Under the pieces are notes generated by a model, which did not search any database, was not told where the DNA came from, and saw only the letters and a list, made by a program, of their open reading frames with translations. The position numbers and the translations under genes are program-made. A DNA stretch of 52,465 nucleotides, taken from NCBI RefSeq assembly GCF_002282565.1, contig NZ_NCJT01000001.1:1-52465 (forward strand), written 5' to 3'. Below, piece by piece: positions 51,744-52,465 of this stretch; position 1 is the stretch's first letter, and every line of letters starts with the position of its first letter. The DNA is from Hyphomonas sp. 34-62-18 (GTDB lineage Bacteria; Pseudomonadota; Alphaproteobacteria; Caulobacterales; Hyphomonadaceae).

Positions 51744-52465
51744 ATGGCGGACGCCCGCAGCATCATCCTGCACGAATATCCCGCATCGCCCTACGCCGAG
51801 AAGGTGCGCCTGACGCTTCGCCTCAAGAACCTCGCCTATGCGCGGGTTGAGCAGCCTTCGATCATGCCGAAGCCGGACCTGATCCCGCTGACGGGCGGTT
51901 ACCGGCGCATCCCCGTTTTGCAGATTGGGGCCGACATCTACTGCGATACGGCGATCATCCTCCGGGAGCTCGAGGCGCGCTATCCGATGGCGGCGCTGAA
52001 GCTGCCCGGCCATGAGGGCATCGCGCAGATGGTGGCGGGTTGGACGGACGGGCGCTGGTTCCAGTCATCCGTGGCGGTGATCTTTGGTGAGATCGGTGAC
52101 AATGTGCCCGAGGCTTTCATCAAGGACCGAGAGCAGCTTTCCGGGCGGCCGTTCAATGTGGCGGGGATGAAGGCTGTGGCCCCGATGATGCGCGATCAGT
52201 GGCGCGCGCGGCTGATGCTTCTGGAGGAGCGGTTGGCGGGCGCCAGGGGCGCCGGTGGCGGGCTATATCTGATCGGCGCCAAGCCCGGCCTCGTGGACGT
52301 GCATGCCTATATGAATGTGTGGTGGATGAAACAGGCCGTGCCAGCCTTTGCCGACGCGTGTTTCGAGAGCGCGCCCCTGACGCGGGCCTGGTATGACAGG
52401 CTGACCGAGGTGGAAGGGCAGACGCCCGAAACGATCACATCGGCGCAAGCTGTGGCGATCGCCAA
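51744..52465 (+). CDS. Glutathione S-transferase family protein (cut by the window edge)
   Basis: At least 240 residues, open to the right end with no stop. The thioredoxin-like N-terminal domain is MADARSIILHEYPASPYAEK, RRIPVLQIGADIYCDTAIIL with the cis-Pro and the Asp/Thr of the glutathione site (GADIYCDTA). A helical domain follows, with LIGAKPGLVDVHAYMNVW containing the conserved Asp. GGGAGG lies about 13 nt before the ATG. Reaction and substrate cannot be told; detoxification or dehalogenation types are possible. Confidence 0.9.
   Translation, partial: MADARSIILHEYPASPYAEKVRLTLRLKNLAYARVEQPSIMPKPDLIPLTGGYRRIPVLQIGADIYCDTAIILRELEARYPMAALKLPGHEGIAQMVAGWTDGRWFQSSVAVIFGEIGDNVPEAFIKDREQLSGRPFNVAGMKAVAPMMRDQWRARLMLLEERLAGARGAGGGLYLIGAKPGLVDVHAYMNVWWMKQAVPAFADACFESAPLTRAWYDRLTEVEGQTPETITSAQAVAIA

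Noticed and set aside
165-52465. CRISPR array
   Set aside because: No regularly spaced identical repeats with unique spacers of CRISPR size. The 23-bp-period array at 21436 has only three diverged units with 8-bp spacers and no cas genes.

Overview
The window reads as alphaproteobacterial chromosome, most likely Hyphomonadaceae or a close relative. This is inferred from high GC, the gene orders trpF-trpB-(cutA)-trpA-accD-folC and argH-lptM-lysA, an MmcB/RpoH neighbourhood, a DUF4175 protein, an AccD without zinc-ribbon cysteines and a small DUF4164/ZapA cluster. It splits into an accessory left part (1 to about 21.6 kb) and a housekeeping right part (about 21.8 kb to the end).

Left part. It opens with the outer end of an IS21-like element (two 23-bp repeats, 40-99). 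A small secreted or membrane protein gene, a TPR-LicD protein, an H-NS-like protein and an XRE regulator follow. The core is a mobilization island: DNA methyltransferase, Toprim primase, small HTH protein, TraF-type peptidase, cytosine methyltransferase, two small ORFs, a VirD2-type relaxase with a DUF3363 tail, a TraG/VirD4 coupling protein and a CopG-type protein. The trb mating-pair genes that normally follow TraG-CopG are absent, so the element looks mobilizable at best. Cargo sits in two places. Between relaxase and TraG are a TIR-STAND-membrane-FGE protein (likely anti-phage sensor/effector) and, tail to tail with it, a YpfJ-like metallopeptidase homologue that has lost HExxH. Where trb should be are a membrane SH3-like protein and a protein with proteasome-type Thr/Asp/Lys spacing. 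A DUF4143 ATPase gene, three 23-bp-period direct repeats, and a tRNA T-arm fragment with 12-bp-period repeats close the region. Noncoding structure is rich: a 220-bp cluster of nested hairpins (4101-4322), a diverged 80-bp repeat in front of two island genes, and a nic-like sequence upstream of traG.

Right part. It holds compact operons for tryptophan synthesis, fatty-acid and folate enzymes, electron transfer flavoprotein (etfBA, ending in a clear terminator), 3-hydroxyacyl-CoA dehydrogenase, arginine and lysine synthesis with the LptM lipoprotein between them, a large DUF4175 membrane protein, an MBL hydrolase, cobalamin adenosyltransferase, ZapA and DUF4164 divergent from transketolase, MmcB, RpoH, tRNA-Arg(CCT), a metallophosphoesterase-like lipoprotein behind two Pho-box-like sites, glyoxalase I, an AraC/MGMT repair protein and a GST cut by the right edge.

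The best candidates for undescribed biology are the TIR-STAND-FGE plus pseudo-metallopeptidase pair (11507-15003) and the SH3-membrane plus Ntn-hydrolase-like pair (17820-20058). The hairpin cluster and the frame conflict over the target-recognition region of the cytosine methyltransferase come next. All functions are read from motifs; no database search was run.
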